Below are positions 26,317 to 35,261 of a stretch of DNA of 64,000 nt, in pieces. Source of the stretch: an uncultured Lachnospiraceae bacterium (lineage in GTDB: Bacteria; Bacillota; Clostridia; Lachnospirales; Lachnospiraceae); NCBI GenBank assembly GCA_900542015.1, contig UQLY01000013.1:28321-92320 (forward strand), written 5' to 3'. Under the pieces are notes generated by a model that was given only the letters and a program-made list of their open reading frames with translations, did no database searches and had not been told where the DNA came from. The first letter of the stretch is position 1, and every line of letters begins with the position of its first letter. The position numbers and the translations under genes were made by a program.

Positions 26317-27246
26317 ATGGAAATGTATCATTACTCGCTGCAGCAATGGCTGTTGTTCTTTTACATTTATTGCTTTTTGGGGTGGTGCTGGGAATCCTGT
26401 TATGTATCTGTCAAAAAGAGAAAGTGGGTCAACCGGGGGTTTTTAAACGGACCGTTTCTGCCTATTTACGGTTTTGGGGCACTGGCGGTGTTAATTGCCA
26501 CGCTTCCGGTCAGATCAATGCCGGTATTGGTCTATGTATTCGGCATGATCGGCGCGACGCTTCTGGAGTTGGTGACGGGGATCTGCATGGAAAGCCTGTT
26601 CCATGTGCGTTATTGGGATTACAGCAATCAGAAATTTAATTATAAAGGGCACATATGTCTCGGATCATCCATCGCATGGGGATTCTTTTCGCTGGCGATG
26701 ATCTACGGTTTTCATAAACCTATCGAAAACCTTGTGCTGGGACTGCCTTATTGGTTTACCAATGCCGCTTCCTTTGTATTGACGGCGGTATTTGCCGCAG
26801 ACTTTGCCGTCAGCTTCAAGACCGCTATGGAACTGCGCGATATTCTTGACGGAATTGAACGTATGAAGGCGGAGATGAAGAGGCTGCAGAGAAGGGCGGA
26901 AATTATGGAAACCTTCCTTGCGGACAGCGCGGAGAAGAGAAGCGAAGAACGTCTGAAGAACAAAGAGGAATGGAAAGACGAGCTGGAAGAACTGAAAGCC
27001 GAATTTAAAACGGGTCTGCAGGATAAAAAAGAGGACATTATGGCGGAGCTTCGCGATATCCGCGAAAGACAGCAGATGTATGCCGGCAGGCTGAAAGGGG
27101 AAGGCAGGAGAAACAGATCCGTCGAGCATATGCTCAAGAGGAACCCTACGGCGGCTTCGCGTAAATATGCCGCGGCGTTAAAAGAATATAAAGATCAATT
27201 CATCAGCGCGGTAAAGGAAGAAATAGAAGAGAGAAAGAAACGATGA
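26317..27246 (+). CDS. Putative membrane protein, ABC_trans_CmpB family, with coiled-coil tail
   Basis: 309 residues. The first ~165 hold four or five membrane segments with the family signature 'YCFLGWCWESCYVSVKKRKWVNRGFLNGPFLPIYGFGA', which is annotated in many Clostridia as a putative ABC transporter permease; its real role is unknown. From residue ~180 the protein becomes a long charged coiled coil ('RMKAEMKRLQRRAEIMETFL' to 'EEIEERKKR'), probably cytoplasmic. The start has AAGGAGG upstream. Its stop overlaps the next start by four bases. Confidence 0.85.
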   Translation: MEMYHYSLQQWLLFFYIYCFLGWCWESCYVSVKKRKWVNRGFLNGPFLPIYGFGALAVLIATLPVRSMPVLVYVFGMIGATLLELVTGICMESLFHVRYWDYSNQKFNYKGHICLGSSIAWGFFSLAMIYGFHKPIENLVLGLPYWFTNAASFVLTAVFAADFAVSFKTAMELRDILDGIERMKAEMKRLQRRAEIMETFLADSAEKRSEERLKNKEEWKDELEELKAEFKTGLQDKKEDIMAELRDIRERQQMYAGRLKGEGRRNRSVEHMLKRNPTAASRKYAAALKEYKDQFISAVKEEIEERKKR

Positions 27247-27617
27247 AAATCACACCGTTAATAAAAGACATGGCGAAAGAAAAGCTGCCGGAGCAGGAAA
27301 AACTCGCACAGGAGCTCAAACAGGCAAAGGCGTTCGGAGAAATCAGGATCGGAACGGAGCATTTATTTTACAGAAGCCTGATCCGGTGGCGTTTTATTCC
27401 CTTTCGCGAATGCGAACGCATTTATATCAGAGTGGAATTTGGGGAATATGGAGAATTTCCGCTGCACGAGCATTATGTGATTGCGGATACCGGGAAAGGC
27501 GGAGAAAAAAAGCTGCGCGTAGAGCGCCCGGATGACGCAAAAGAGGTGCTTGCCTATTTGGGGGAGCATGTCAAAAATTTAAAGCTCGGCAAAGAGAAGC
27601 CGCAGCGGGAAGGCTAA
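27243..27617 (+). CDS. Conserved hypothetical protein
   Basis: 124 residues, overlapping the preceding membrane-protein gene by ATGA, so the two are probably translated together. The N-terminal 30 residues are a charged helix. The middle looks like a small beta-rich domain of the PH type ('FGEIRIGTEHLFYRSLIRWRFIPFRECERIYIRVE', later 'HEHYVIADTGKGGEKKLRVERPDDAKEVLAYL'). There is no membrane segment. I do not recognise a named family. The pairing suggests it works with the CmpB-like protein at the membrane. Confidence 0.75.
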   Translation: MKITPLIKDMAKEKLPEQEKLAQELKQAKAFGEIRIGTEHLFYRSLIRWRFIPFRECERIYIRVEFGEYGEFPLHEHYVIADTGKGGEKKLRVERPDDAKEVLAYLGEHVKNLKLGKEKPQREG

Positions 27618-27639
27618 TCATGAGAACGGAGGAAAGCAG

Positions 27640-27855
27640 ATGGACGAGGATAAAATGATCGATGAAATCCTAAAGCATTTGGATACCGAGACCGGACAGG
27701 GCGTTGTCAGAATGAGCGTGCAGATCGACGAAGAAACGGAGACGTTTAAGCAGATCGATCACGGCTGCTGTCATATGTATGGTAGACCGGCAAACGAAAC
27801 CGTGGGTCTTTTGGATATGTACACGGATATTAGCCATGGGGAAGCCGACCGTTAG
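27640..27855 (+). CDS. Small acidic conserved protein
   Basis: 71 residues: 'MDEDKMIDEILKHLDTETGQGVVRMSVQIDEET' followed by 'DHGCCHMYGRPANETVGLLDMYTDI'. It is acidic, soluble, with a CC pair. An ACGGAGGAAAG ribosome site precedes the ATG. It lies between the CmpB-like pair and the phosphorelay kinase with short gaps (22 and 26 bases), suggesting one transcript. The function is unknown, but similar small proteins occur in Lachnospiraceae. Confidence 0.7.
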   Translation: MDEDKMIDEILKHLDTETGQGVVRMSVQIDEETETFKQIDHGCCHMYGRPANETVGLLDMYTDISHGEADR

Positions 27856-27881
27856 TCTGCAGGATAAAAGGGGGGAACGGT

Positions 27882-30473
27882 ATGTATGCGATGATCAATA
27901 TTATCCAGATTGTCGGGGTAATCGTAGGATTTCTGACGATTATCGTTGTAGCGCGGCAAAAGGCATCGGAAAACCAGAAGGTTTTGCTGCTTGCCTGTTG
28001 CTGCGCTTTTTTAAGTATTCTTGCCTACACGATGGAAATTAACAGCACGTCGTTAGAAGCAATGCTTGTGGCGCTGAAATTCGGCTATCTGGGAAAATGT
28101 TATGTGTTGTTATTCTTTTTTATGTTTATGGCGGCATATTGCAGGATTTCGTTCCCAAAAAGTATTTTCCGCTTTTTTCTGATCTTTAATACGGCGATGC
28201 TTGTCGTGATCGTTACCTGTGAGCGGCACAGCCTTTACTATCGGAATCTGCATATGGATACCGGCGGAATGTTTCCGCACCCTGCTTTTGAAAGAGGAGT
28301 CTGCTATTGGATGTTTATGGCGGTCATGCTGCTGTTGATGATCTGGTATCTGGTTATTTCCGTGATTGAAGTCCATAAAAGGAACGGAAGGGAAAGAAAA
28401 CAGATCCTTTTGCTTTCCATGGCGGGAATTATTCCCTCCTTTATGCTGGTGGTATATCTGACGGGCATTCTGGACGTATTTGATCCGGTTCCCATCGGAA
28501 TCGTGGCGTCCTGCAGCCTGCTGACCATAAATGTATTAAAATACGGGCTTTTTGATACGCTGCAGTTGGCAAAGGAAAAGGTCATCGAGAGCACCAAGGA
28601 AGGGCTGATCGTTGTGGACCCCGATTACCGCCTTTTGTATGCCAACGAGGTTGCCGGACAGCTTTTCCCGGATATTAACGATCAGAAAAAGCGGGAAGAA
28701 CGTCTGGAGGAAATATTCGGGAAAGACCAGCGGGAAACCATTGTGATGCAGGACGGCAGAAATTATGAAATCCGTGTTTCCAAAATCACGGAGGACGCTT
28801 ATCAGGAGACGGTTAAAGGATATCTTGCATGGATTTTTGATATGACGTTTATCAATCGTTATACGGAGGAAATGATCTGTTTAAGGGAGGAAGCGGAAAA
28901 GGCGAATCTGGCGAAAACTTCCTTTCTGGCGCACATATCCCATGAGATCAGGACCCCGATGAACGCCATTGTGGGTTACTCGGACCTGTGCATCAGAAGT
29001 GATTCTTATCATGAAATCGAGCAATATGTGGGACATATCAAGACCTCGGCGGAGACGCTGTTAAACCTGATTAACGACGTACTGGACATTTCCAAAATAG
29101 AATGCGGAAAAATGGAACTGGTGGAAATGGAATATTCGTTAAAGGCGATGATGAGCGAGACGATATCGGTCATCGGGCAGCAGGCGCATGAAAAAGGTCT
29201 GATGTTTCGCTATATGCTGGAGGAACGCCTGCCGTCTTCACTGTACGGCGATAAAACCCGCGTCAGGGAAATCGCGTCGAACCTATTATCCAATGCCGTC
29301 AAATACACCGACGAGGGAACGATTTACTTTAAGATTAAAGAAATTGAGCGGCTCGGCAACAAGGTCCTCATGGAAATTATTGTAAGGGATACAGGAATCG
29401 GGATTCGGGATGAGGATAAGGAAAAATTATTTCAAAAATTCGAGCGGTTTGACAGCGTGAGGAATTATTCCAAGGAAGGTACGGGGCTGGGACTTCCGAT
29501 TGTAAAGAGCCTTGCCGAGCTGATGGAAGGTTCTGTGGAGGTGGAAAGCGTTTACGGCAAGGGCAGTACTTTCCGGGTCCGGATATGGCAGAAAATCGCG
29601 GATGCAACGCCCGTGGGAGAGTATCGCGGGACGAATGAGGACAAGATCATTCCGGAGAGAGAAGCATATGGGAGCGGGCAGAGGGTTCAATTTCCGAAGG
29701 CGTCGGTGCTTGTGGTGGATGATAATGAAGTAAACCTGCGGGTTGCTTACAGCTTATTAAAGCTCTACGGCATTGAGGCGGATCTGCTGGAATCGGGAAA
29801 GGCGTGTTTGGAAAAAGCGGCGGACAGGCATTATGATCTCGTATTTATGGATCTGATGATGCCGGAGACGGACGGCGTGGAGACCATGCACCGGTTACGG
29901 CAGGAGCGGGAAGGCTGTCAGGATACGCCGATCGTTGCCCTGACCGCAAATACGCTGGTAGGGGTGAAGGAAGAAATGCTTTCCGAGGGCTTTGACGACT
30001 TTTTGGGAAAGCCCATTGAACTGACGGAGCTTCAAAAAATGCTGGAGCACTTTTTGAAGGATTATTGCGAACGGTTGCCAGAGGACGCGGGCAGGAAGGC
30101 AGAGAAAGTGGAAAGCGGTTATGAGATTCTCATACAAGGGGGCATTGAGGCGGAGGTTGGAGAAGCGTACTGCGGCGATGCAGCCGGATATCGGGAAATT
30201 TTACAGACCTTTGCAGATCACGGACCCGGACAACAGCAATTACTTCGGGAGGCGTTGGACGGACAGGAACCGGAGCAATATGAGATACAGGTGCATGCCT
30301 TGAAAAGCTCTGCCGCCGTTATCGGGGCAAAACAGTTGTCCCAGCTTGCAAAAGCGCATGAAAAGGCGGTTAAGGAAGAGAACTTTGCCTTTGTCCGGGA
30401 GCATTTTCCCATTCTGCAAAGCGCCTATGAACAGGTGCTGGAAACGATCCGGCGCTATTTGCAGACGCTGTAA
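27882..30473 (+). CDS. Hybrid sensor histidine kinase with receiver and HPt domains
   Basis: 863 residues. Seven predicted membrane segments in residues 1-225 (histidine-kinase 7TM type N-terminus) are followed by a PAS-like region (about 230-320). The HisKA phospho-acceptor is His354 in 'AHISHEIRTPMNAI'; the ATPase has the N box 'NLLSNAVKYTDEG' and G boxes 'DTGIGI' and 'GTGLGL'. The receiver domain has acceptor Asp657 ('VFMDLMMPE'), and the HPt domain has His805 ('VHALKSSAAV'). A His-Asp-His relay is thus complete in one chain, but no partner response regulator is encoded next to it. Confidence 0.93.
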   Translation: MYAMINIIQIVGVIVGFLTIIVVARQKASENQKVLLLACCCAFLSILAYTMEINSTSLEAMLVALKFGYLGKCYVLLFFFMFMAAYCRISFPKSIFRFFLIFNTAMLVVIVTCERHSLYYRNLHMDTGGMFPHPAFERGVCYWMFMAVMLLLMIWYLVISVIEVHKRNGRERKQILLLSMAGIIPSFMLVVYLTGILDVFDPVPIGIVASCSLLTINVLKYGLFDTLQLAKEKVIESTKEGLIVVDPDYRLLYANEVAGQLFPDINDQKKREERLEEIFGKDQRETIVMQDGRNYEIRVSKITEDAYQETVKGYLAWIFDMTFINRYTEEMICLREEAEKANLAKTSFLAHISHEIRTPMNAIVGYSDLCIRSDSYHEIEQYVGHIKTSAETLLNLINDVLDISKIECGKMELVEMEYSLKAMMSETISVIGQQAHEKGLMFRYMLEERLPSSLYGDKTRVREIASNLLSNAVKYTDEGTIYFKIKEIERLGNKVLMEIIVRDTGIGIRDEDKEKLFQKFERFDSVRNYSKEGTGLGLPIVKSLAELMEGSVEVESVYGKGSTFRVRIWQKIADATPVGEYRGTNEDKIIPEREAYGSGQRVQFPKASVLVVDDNEVNLRVAYSLLKLYGIEADLLESGKACLEKAADRHYDLVFMDLMMPETDGVETMHRLRQEREGCQDTPIVALTANTLVGVKEEMLSEGFDDFLGKPIELTELQKMLEHFLKDYCERLPEDAGRKAEKVESGYEILIQGGIEAEVGEAYCGDAAGYREILQTFADHGPGQQQLLREALDGQEPEQYEIQVHALKSSAAVIGAKQLSQLAKAHEKAVKEENFAFVREHFPILQSAYEQVLETIRRYLQTL

Positions 30474-30502
30474 GAAAAGTGTCAAATAAAGGGAAAAAGA
30501 GG

Positions 30503-30530
30503 TTGTATATTTTAGGGGGTATGTTACAAT
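30503..30530 (+). promoter_or_regulatory. Candidate promoter
   Basis: TTGTAT (30503-30508), 16-base spacer, TACAAT (30525-30530), upstream of the 129-residue Cys-rich protein gene. A plausible sigma-A match, not strong. Confidence 0.4.
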
Positions 30531-30610
30531 CAAGATAGGAGAAAGACAGTACCAAAAGTACTGCTTTTGACAGGACGGTTGGGTTATAACAAAAGAGAAG
30601 GAGAAGGCAT

Positions 30611-31000
30611 ATGAGGTGTTTAGCATGTGGAAAAGACAGTGTGGGGGAATTGTGCAACGCATGTATCAGATCCGAGGAGGTAAAATATTCCAAGGAGTGG
30701 GTGTATAAGGAAGGACTGCTGATGAAAAAGACAGAAGATTTCAAGGTAGTCATATCGACCATGCGTATAAGCGGGAAATTTGCAATCTGTGATAATACTT
30801 CCGGTATGAATGCGCGTTTGGACAGCGCGTCCCATTATATCAAAAATATAAAAGGAGTCGTGTCCGCTACCTATAACAAAAAGGAGTGTCCGGCGATCGC
30901 CATTGAAAATGCCGAAACGGGAATGAAGAGATTCCTGCTGATGCCCATGTTTAACGGCGATAAGGCTGAACTGGAGGCGGCGATCAAGGCGTGCCAGTAA
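30611..31000 (+). CDS. Small protein with N-terminal zinc-knuckle and unknown C-domain
   Basis: 129 residues. The start 'MRCLACGKDSVGELCNACIRSEE' has two CxxC pairs, a zinc knuckle. The rest is a compact domain ('STMRISGKFAICDNTSGMNARLDSASHYIKNIKGVVSATYN', 'AETGMKRFLLMPMFNGDKAELEAAIKACQ') that I do not recognise; PH-like small proteins in Firmicutes have comparable layout. The ribosome site GAAGGAGAAGG precedes the ATG. It looks like a single-gene unit. Confidence 0.75.
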   Translation: MRCLACGKDSVGELCNACIRSEEVKYSKEWVYKEGLLMKKTEDFKVVISTMRISGKFAICDNTSGMNARLDSASHYIKNIKGVVSATYNKKECPAIAIENAETGMKRFLLMPMFNGDKAELEAAIKACQ

Positions 31001-31097
31001 AGAAGGAGAGAAGGGGCTGTTACGTTTATAAAATTTTGCGCGTATCCGCGATGGGCTGCAGGATTTTATCAATGTGACAGTCCTTTTTTCTATTTTT

Positions 31098-31126
31098 TTG
31101 CAAAATTGCTTCATAGAAGATATAAT
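31098..31126 (+). promoter_or_regulatory. Promoter of the glycosyltransferase-plsY unit
   Basis: TTGCAA (31098-31103), 17-base spacer, TATAAT (31121-31126), 44 bases before the glycosyltransferase start. Confidence 0.55.
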
Positions 31127-31169
31127 GTTCTAATAACGAAAATACTTTTTATCATGGTGGGAGATTTTT

Positions 31170-32321
31170 ATGAAGGCATTGATACTGTCCTGCAATACGG
31201 GCGGGGGACACAATTCTGCGGGATTGGCAATGAAAGAACGGATAGAAGCGGAAGGCGGAGAAGCCTATTTTTTTGACTATCTGACGCTGGCGGGAGGTAA
31301 GGTATCCTGGATGGTGGGAGAAGGTTATGTGAAGCTGGTCAAAAGGACCCCGGTCCTATTTGGGCTGATATACCGGCTTGGAGCGATGGTCAGCAAAATG
31401 ACCAAGCGTTCTCCCGTGTACTTTGTCAATGGAATGATGGCGAAATATCTGGATGAATTTTTGAGGCTGAATGCGTTTGACGTAATCATTATGCCCCATC
31501 TGTATCCGGCGGAAACCATTACCTATATGAAAAGAAAAGGAATGGAGCTGCCGTTGACGATCGCCATCGGCACGGATTATACCTGCATTCCCTTTTGGGG
31601 AGAGACGGAATGCGATTACTATATGATTCCCCATGAGGAGCTGACGGACGAATTTGTAAACGGAAAAATCACCGGGGAACAGATTTATCCGTCCGGGATT
31701 CCCGTATCCATGAAATGCGCGGAGCCTTTGGATAAAAGCGAAGCGAAGGAAAAGCTCTGTGAAAGTCTGGGGATTGAAAGGAACCCGAAGGAAAAGCTTC
31801 TACTGATACTTGCCGGAAGCATGGGAGCAGGAAATCTCAAAACTCTTACCCGTGTCATTTACCTGTTGAAAAAGCGCAGGGACCGGATGATCGTGGTATG
31901 CGGCACCAACGAAATTGTCAAGAAACGGCTGAAACATATTTTCAGAAAGAAAAACAGCGTAACCGTGTTGGGAAGGACTGATGAGATGCCGCTGTTTATG
32001 AAAGCCGCCGATGTGATCTATACGAAGCCCGGCGGACTGACCACAACGGAAGCGGCGGTCACGGGCAGCGCCCTTGTGCTGACCAATCCCATTCCGGGCT
32101 GCGAGACAAAAAACCGCCAGTTTTTTTACAGACATGGCATGTGCGCCGGAGGAAGGAATCTTTACGCCCAGGCAGCGGCGGGAATCCGCCTTTTAAACGA
32201 TGAGGAACGAGTTAAAAAAATGATTGAAAAACAGCACGGCGTAATTTTTCAGGACGCGTCTTATCGGATTTTCCGGTTCATAGAAGAAAAGCTGAAGGAA
32301 AGGAAGAAAACGGATGCGTAA
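31170..32321 (+). CDS. MGDG-synthase/UgtP-family glycosyltransferase
   Basis: 383 residues. 'MKALILSCNTGGGHNSAGLAMKERIE' is the N-terminal signature of the monogalactosyldiacylglycerol synthase family. The C-terminal GT28 domain has 'LILAGSMGAGNL', 'VLGRTDEMPLFMKAADVIYTKPGGLTTTEA' (donor site). Family members add glucose or galactose to diacylglycerol, making membrane glycolipids and lipoteichoic acid anchors. The stop overlaps plsY by eight bases, linking it to phospholipid synthesis. Product sugar and number of additions cannot be told. Confidence 0.88.
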   Translation: MKALILSCNTGGGHNSAGLAMKERIEAEGGEAYFFDYLTLAGGKVSWMVGEGYVKLVKRTPVLFGLIYRLGAMVSKMTKRSPVYFVNGMMAKYLDEFLRLNAFDVIIMPHLYPAETITYMKRKGMELPLTIAIGTDYTCIPFWGETECDYYMIPHEELTDEFVNGKITGEQIYPSGIPVSMKCAEPLDKSEAKEKLCESLGIERNPKEKLLLILAGSMGAGNLKTLTRVIYLLKKRRDRMIVVCGTNEIVKKRLKHIFRKKNSVTVLGRTDEMPLFMKAADVIYTKPGGLTTTEAAVTGSALVLTNPIPGCETKNRQFFYRHGMCAGGRNLYAQAAAGIRLLNDEERVKKMIEKQHGVIFQDASYRIFRFIEEKLKERKKTDA

Positions 32322-32904
32322 TCTTTTGATTATGATTTCAGGCTATCTTTTGGGAAGCATTTTATTTGGAAAAATTTTTTTGAAATTATTTAAGCATAAG
32401 GACATTTCCATGGAGGGAGAGGACGGGAACCCGGGGACCTTTAACGCCTTTGCGGCGGGAGGTATGCTGTGCGGTGTACTGACCCTGGTCTGTGATCTGG
32501 CGAAGGGGGCGATTCCGGTTGCGCTGTATCTTTACTGCAATAAAGGGGACCGTATCGGCTGGATGCTGGTCCCGGTTATGATCGCCCCGGTGCTGGGACA
32601 TGCCTTTCCGATTTATCAGGGCTTTCGCGGAGGCGGAAAGGCAATTGCGGTCAGCTTCGGTTCTCTTTTGGGATTTTTCCCCAATTTGCTGCCGGCGCTG
32701 ATCCCGGCGGCGTTTTATCTGTTGTACTCGGCAATGCGGATTCAGCCTCATGCAAAGAGATCCGTTCTGACCTTTTCCTGCAGCGCCGCCGTTGCGTCCA
32801 TTGCGATCAGGGAACATGCGGTCAAGGTCGGCATGATATTGATCTGCGCGATTGTGATCGGCAGGCATCTGCCTTTGAAAACGGAAAAAAGTACCGGCGC
32901 ATAA
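32314..32904 (+). CDS. plsY: Glycerol-3-phosphate acyltransferase PlsY
   Basis: Integral membrane enzyme that acylates glycerol 3-phosphate from acyl-phosphate, the first step of phosphatidate synthesis. 196 residues, five or so membrane segments. Family signatures: 'GYLLGSILFGKIFLK', 'GNPGTFNAFAAGGMLCGVLTLVCDLAKGAIPV' (usual form GNPGATN), 'HAFPIYQGFRGGGKAIAVSFG'. The GNPGT-F change from the common GATN is a mild divergence, so it may be one of two PlsY-like copies in the genome. Coupled to the glycosyltransferase by overlap. Confidence 0.88.
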   Translation: MRNLLIMISGYLLGSILFGKIFLKLFKHKDISMEGEDGNPGTFNAFAAGGMLCGVLTLVCDLAKGAIPVALYLYCNKGDRIGWMLVPVMIAPVLGHAFPIYQGFRGGGKAIAVSFGSLLGFFPNLLPALIPAAFYLLYSAMRIQPHAKRSVLTFSCSAAVASIAIREHAVKVGMILICAIVIGRHLPLKTEKSTGA

Positions 32905-32939
32905 AGCCTCATATCAGGGGCTGTGCGCCGGTATTTCCG
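32882..32939. terminator. Bidirectional terminator between convergent genes
   Basis: CGGAAA (32882-32887) pairs with TTTCCG (32934-32939), and TACCGGCGCA (32892-32901) with TGCGCCGGTA (32924-32933). The plsY stop lies inside the hairpin, and the convergent minus-strand gene ends five bases beyond it. Confidence 0.6.
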
Positions 32940-32943
32940 TCTG

Positions 32944-33858
32944 TTATGCCGTTTCGGCGTTCGTCATTTCTTTTTTCGCCTTTTGAAACAGGGATTTGAA
33001 TTTTGCGCTGAAACCGCAAAGCTTATCATAAAGGTCATAAGTAATCTCCGTGGAAGGAGCAACCTCCATATAAGAAACCATCATTTTTACCATCATATAG
33101 CTGTCGATGAATGCCAATTTAATAGCCACGGCAACAAAGATGGAAAGGAAGGCGGCGATTGCGACGCTTCCGCCGAAAATTTTAAAAATCCCGGACAATA
33201 CAAGGAAAGGAACGATCCAGGCAAGGAAGGTGGCGGTTACTACGATCAGAGTTGTAACTGCGGCGTCTTTTAATAATTTTTTGGCGTTCTGAAAATAAAT
33301 GACAACGCCGTCGCAGGACGCTTTAAAAGCGCCTTCCTCTTTTTTGATGAAACAGTAACCGAGACAGCATTCGTCCACATAGCCCAGCGCAATGCCGATA
33401 AAGGTCTGCAAGATATTTGTCATACTGTCCATACCGGGGATCATATTCAGGGCGCCGCCGATTTTGCCTACGACCTTTTGCAATTGTTTGACAGCGCCGC
33501 TGACAAGGTTGTCGATGACAAAGTAAACGTTGGACGTGGCAAAACGTTCGGTAACCGCCTGTTTACCGTAAGCAAACTGGTTTGCCGGGAGCTGTCCGCT
33601 TGTCACGGTCTCGGCAATGACCGCCACATGACCGGCTTTCAGCATATAGCCTACATAGTGCATACCGAAACGGTAAATGCCGCCTGTGAATACCAGCCAC
33701 AGGCAGATAAAGACAGCCATGGCTGAACCGCCGAGCAGGCGCCCGATCAGCAGGAAAATTCCCAGCAGTACCAGAGACGCGGCAAAAACGGCGGCGCCAA
33801 AGGCAAGCTTCAGCCACACAAATTTCATGGTTTTCAGATAGACATCTTTTGTTTTCAT
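32944..33858 (-). CDS. Polytopic membrane protein of unknown function
   Basis: 304 residues with about five hydrophobic segments: residues 15-40, 45-70, about 150, 200-250 ('TLIVVTATFLAWIVPFLVLSGIFKIFGGSVAIAAFLSIFVAVAIKLAFIDSYMMVKMMVSY'). The C-terminus is cytoplasmic and basic ('KFKSLFQKAKKEMTNAETA'). A CC pair is in 'YVDECCLGYCFIKKEEGAFK'. No family is recognised. It is a single gene; GGGAGGG on the minus strand precedes the ATG. Confidence 0.75.
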   Translation of the reverse strand: MKTKDVYLKTMKFVWLKLAFGAAVFAASLVLLGIFLLIGRLLGGSAMAVFICLWLVFTGGIYRFGMHYVGYMLKAGHVAVIAETVTSGQLPANQFAYGKQAVTERFATSNVYFVIDNLVSGAVKQLQKVVGKIGGALNMIPGMDSMTNILQTFIGIALGYVDECCLGYCFIKKEEGAFKASCDGVVIYFQNAKKLLKDAAVTTLIVVTATFLAWIVPFLVLSGIFKIFGGSVAIAAFLSIFVAVAIKLAFIDSYMMVKMMVSYMEVAPSTEITYDLYDKLCGFSAKFKSLFQKAKKEMTNAETA

Positions 33859-33963
33859 AGAAACCCTCCCATAAGAATCCGCTTTGTTAAGCGGGCGTGA
33901 TGATGAATTTATGTTAGCATAATCACAGTCAGAGGGAGGAACCTTTCAGATCAACGGCAAGGA

Positions 33964-35261
33964 TCAGCCGATAAGCGGAAGGGGAAACAGGATCTGTACG
34001 GAAAAGATGTTGTTTTGATCTTCGATCCGGTGGGTCCCGTGATATTTATTGATAATTTCCATGACATTTTGCAGCCCGATCCCATGATAACCGCCGGGTT
34101 TGGCGGATAGATAGCGGTTGTCCTGCAACACGGGTTTTTCTTTCAGGGGGTTGCAGATTTCCAGATACAGAGTCTGTTCGCTCTGCCTGCAGATAAATTC
34201 AATATACCGGTTGCTTTCCAGTTTCCTGTTTGCTTCAATGGCGTTGTCGATCAGGTTGGAAAAAAGGATACAGCAGTCCACTTCGTTCATAAATTCCAGA
34301 CCGGACAGGGGCGAGGCGCAGCGCAGATCAATATTTTCGCTGCAAAACAGATCAGCTCTTGCGTTCAGCAAAAGATCAATCAAATTGTTTCCGGTCAGTA
34401 TGGTCCTGACGCCGGCAGGAAAACTTTCGGTCAGAGAGGAGAAATACTTTTCCGCATTCCTGTAGTCTCCCTTTGCGATCATTTCCTGTAAAAGCATCAT
34501 ATGGCTGTTGAAATCATGACGGAATTTGGCAAGATCGTGTTGTGCCTCCTGATAGTCCTTAAAATAGTGATATTCCGAATCAAACTGTTCTTTATAGTTT
34601 TCGGAAAGCACTTTATAGTACTGCGCCCGATGGCGTAGATCATGGTGAAGTTTAAGGCAAGCAGAAACAGAATCCATGCGAAGTTGTAAAGGACATTGTC
34701 AAAGTAGTCTTCCAGAACCGTAAAGATTTCCTGAGCCATCGGCAGAAAAAAACAAAGAAGGGAAATGATGATTCCTTCGCCCAGAGTCAGTTGAATATAA
34801 AAGGCGTGTTTTTCGCCGTAGGAGGCGATCAGCATCAGTAAAATAAAGAGCAAAGGTTCTAAGAGGATATCCGTAACAGTAATATTCCGGGTGGGATAGG
34901 GAAAATAGAATCGGTCCAGGCGAAAGAGGATTTCAATCAAAGAGGCGAGCGAAGTCCATTGTATGTATACCAGGAGGGCGGGAATTGTCAGCAATGCAGC
35001 CTTCATGCGATGTGTTTTGGTCAGAACCAGCACGACGATTACGATATAGGCGTAGAGCAAAACGAATGTGAGATTGGGAAAACGGTCGGAAAGCAGGAGG
35101 GAAATGGCAATATTCAGCACAAAAAACAGGCTTCCCGTTATAAGAAGCGTTTTACGGTTCAGGGTCATATCGCAGCCGAACAGATATTTTGCGATTAAAA
35201 TAATATTCAGTATGGTAAAAGTATTGGCAAGAAATATAATGAGTGAAATCAAATAAAACAT
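33964..35261 (-). pseudogene. GHKL (AgrC-type) sensor kinase, split by a frameshift
   Basis: The first part (35261 to about 34630) encodes six membrane segments, ending '..FAWILFLLALNFTMIYAIG'. The kinase part continues in another frame: 'RAQYYKVLSENYKEQFDSEYHYFK', then the H box 'KFRHDFNSHMMLLQEM' and GHKL ATPase 'LFSNLIDNAIEANRKLES' and 'GYHGIGLQNVMEIINKYHG'. Restoring one base in the GGG at about 34630 (ATC GG_ GCG CAG) joins them into one ~430-residue protein. The first ORF overlaps the LytTR regulator stop by one base, so the pair was one operon. It is either a dead gene or a sequencing error. Confidence 0.85.

Noticed and set aside
30567..30590. TTGACA..TATAAC as promoter of the zinc-knuckle gene
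   Set aside because: The spacer is only 12 bases, too short for sigma-A; the pair at 30503-30530 is better.
33964..35261. Programmed frameshift in the GHKL kinase
   Set aside because: The site is only a three-G run with no slippery heptamer and no stimulatory hairpin that I can see; a plain deletion or read error is simpler.
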